From Holtermannia corniformis (lineage: Eukaryota > Basidiomycota > Tremellomycetes > Holtermanniales), in assembly GCA_001599935.1 (NCBI GenBank), contig BCIJ01000026.1, positions 224,234 through 256,383 of the forward strand: 32,150 nt of DNA, read 5' to 3'. Positions 31,834 to 32,150 of the stretch are shown here, in pieces. Position 1 is the first letter of the stretch, and every line of letters begins with the position of its first letter. The notes beneath the pieces are model-generated. The model saw nothing but the letters and a program-made list of their open reading frames with translations. It was not told where the DNA came from and made no database searches. The translations under genes were made by a program, and so were the position numbers.

Positions 31834-32009
31834 GTAGAAGACGGAGGCACTTATACGCAACCTATGAGGCCAAATCCCTACCAAAATAATTTTGCAAAAG
31901 CTCTTGCAAAAGTGGCTGCATCGGACGAAATACCAAGTCGCAACAGACAAAGTCGACAACACGTCATACATATTATACAGCTACATACGCCTTGAAAGAC
32001 ATCACCAGA

Positions 32010-32141
32010 CATGGATCGCATGATGCGATGCACGGCAATGCATCGCGATGCATTGGCGATGCATTGCCGTGCATCGCCGGCTGCTCGATCAATTGGCATG
32101 GAACGCCTGATGCGATGCATGGCAATGCATCGCGATGCATT
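32010..32141 (+). repeat. 45-nt direct repeat, two copies
   Basis: Copies at 32010-32054 and 32097-32141 match at 42 of 45 positions, with 87 nt between their starts. Each contains the perfect palindrome AATGCATCGCGATGCATT. Confidence 0.85.
32025..32077. repeat. 22-bp perfect inverted repeat with 9-nt loop
   Basis: The arm at 32025-32046 is the exact reverse complement of 32056-32077, separated by 9 bases, so the strand can fold into a long hairpin. The arms are built from GATGCA and ATGCATCGC modules. Confidence 0.85.
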
Positions 32142-32150
32142 GCCGTGCAT
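32115..32150. repeat. 36-nt near-perfect palindrome at the window edge
   Basis: Positions 32115-32150 equal their own reverse complement except for one base pair. The right end coincides with the end of the window. If the window is a contig, assembly may have stopped at this self-complementary sequence. Confidence 0.8.

Larger units (their letters stand above)
31801..32150. mobile_element. Unidentified inserted sequence truncating the Helitron helicase
   Basis: From about 31801 the sequence loses all helicase similarity and becomes AT-richer. It contains the palindrome CTACCT-AAAT-AGGTAG near 31821-31836. It ends in a cluster of ATGCAT-based palindromes and direct repeats (32010-32150). Such subterminal palindromic repeats are common in DNA transposons, so a second transposon is likely, but its other end lies outside the window and no transposase is visible. 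A rearrangement breakpoint is the alternative. Confidence 0.5.

Noticed and set aside
31878..32150. Minus-strand 90-codon frame with repeated Cys/Ile/Ala peptides
   Set aside because: The repeated peptide only mirrors the DNA repeats and palindromes; there is no domain and it runs off the window.
32010..32150. CRISPR-like spaced repeat
   Set aside because: Only two copies, the unit is palindromic and also present in fragments, and the host is a fungus.

Overview
The window looks like a compact, gene-dense, GC-rich nuclear segment of a basidiomycete fungus. Nearly every gene is split by very short introns (about 32-60 nt, GT...AG, often with a CTGAC/CTAAC-like branch site). The proteins are typical fungal ones: RRP41, Mtr4, Tim23, DAHP synthase, a CSC1/TMEM63-type channel, Ldb17/Dip1, a UPF0643 protein and GH32. 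I cannot place it to genus; Pucciniomycotina or Ustilaginomycotina are guesses. No rRNA, tRNA or CRISPR was found.

Layout. 1-80 holds a short direct repeat. 331-677 (+) is a 60-residue membrane microprotein with a possible myristoylation signal. 1210-2197 (-) is a UPF0643-family protein, divergent from 2426-3516 (+), a magnesium-chelatase-like ATPase. 3723-5994 (+) is an F-box protein, tail-to-tail with RRP41 (6019-6943, -). 7261-9638 (+) is a SPIN90/Ldb17/Dip1 actin regulator. 9779-13908 (-) is a CSC1/TMEM63-type channel. 14509-18367 (-) is the helicase Mtr4, divergent from TIM23 (18754-20735, +). 21057-22043 (-) is an unrecognised protein, divergent from DAHP synthase (22194-25050, +). 25182-27067 (-) is a GH32 beta-fructofuranosidase.

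About 28.1 kb to the end is a transposon nest. A Helitron encodes an HUH Rep domain followed by a Pif1-like helicase. Its coding region is split by a 336-bp insertion that has every hallmark of a solo LTR: TG...CA ends, inverted TGTTA/TAACA tips and a 5-bp AACAT target duplication. The helicase then stops soon after Walker A, where it runs into unrelated DNA. That DNA carries a 45-nt direct repeat and long palindromes built on ATGCAT, and the window ends inside one of these palindromes.

How the genes relate. RRP41 (exosome core) and Mtr4 (exosome-activating helicase) act in the same nuclear RNA surveillance pathway. The other genes are independent housekeeping functions: mitochondrial import, aromatic amino acid synthesis, Arp2/3 activation, ion channel, sucrose/fructan use. 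I see no biosynthetic cluster and no defence island.

The least explained parts are four. Two introns of 1.2 and 1.5 kb sit in TIM23 and the DAHP synthase gene, while all others are near 50 nt. The 21-22 kb gene is unknown. The microprotein is of unknown function. The palindromic repeat cluster at the right edge is unexplained.
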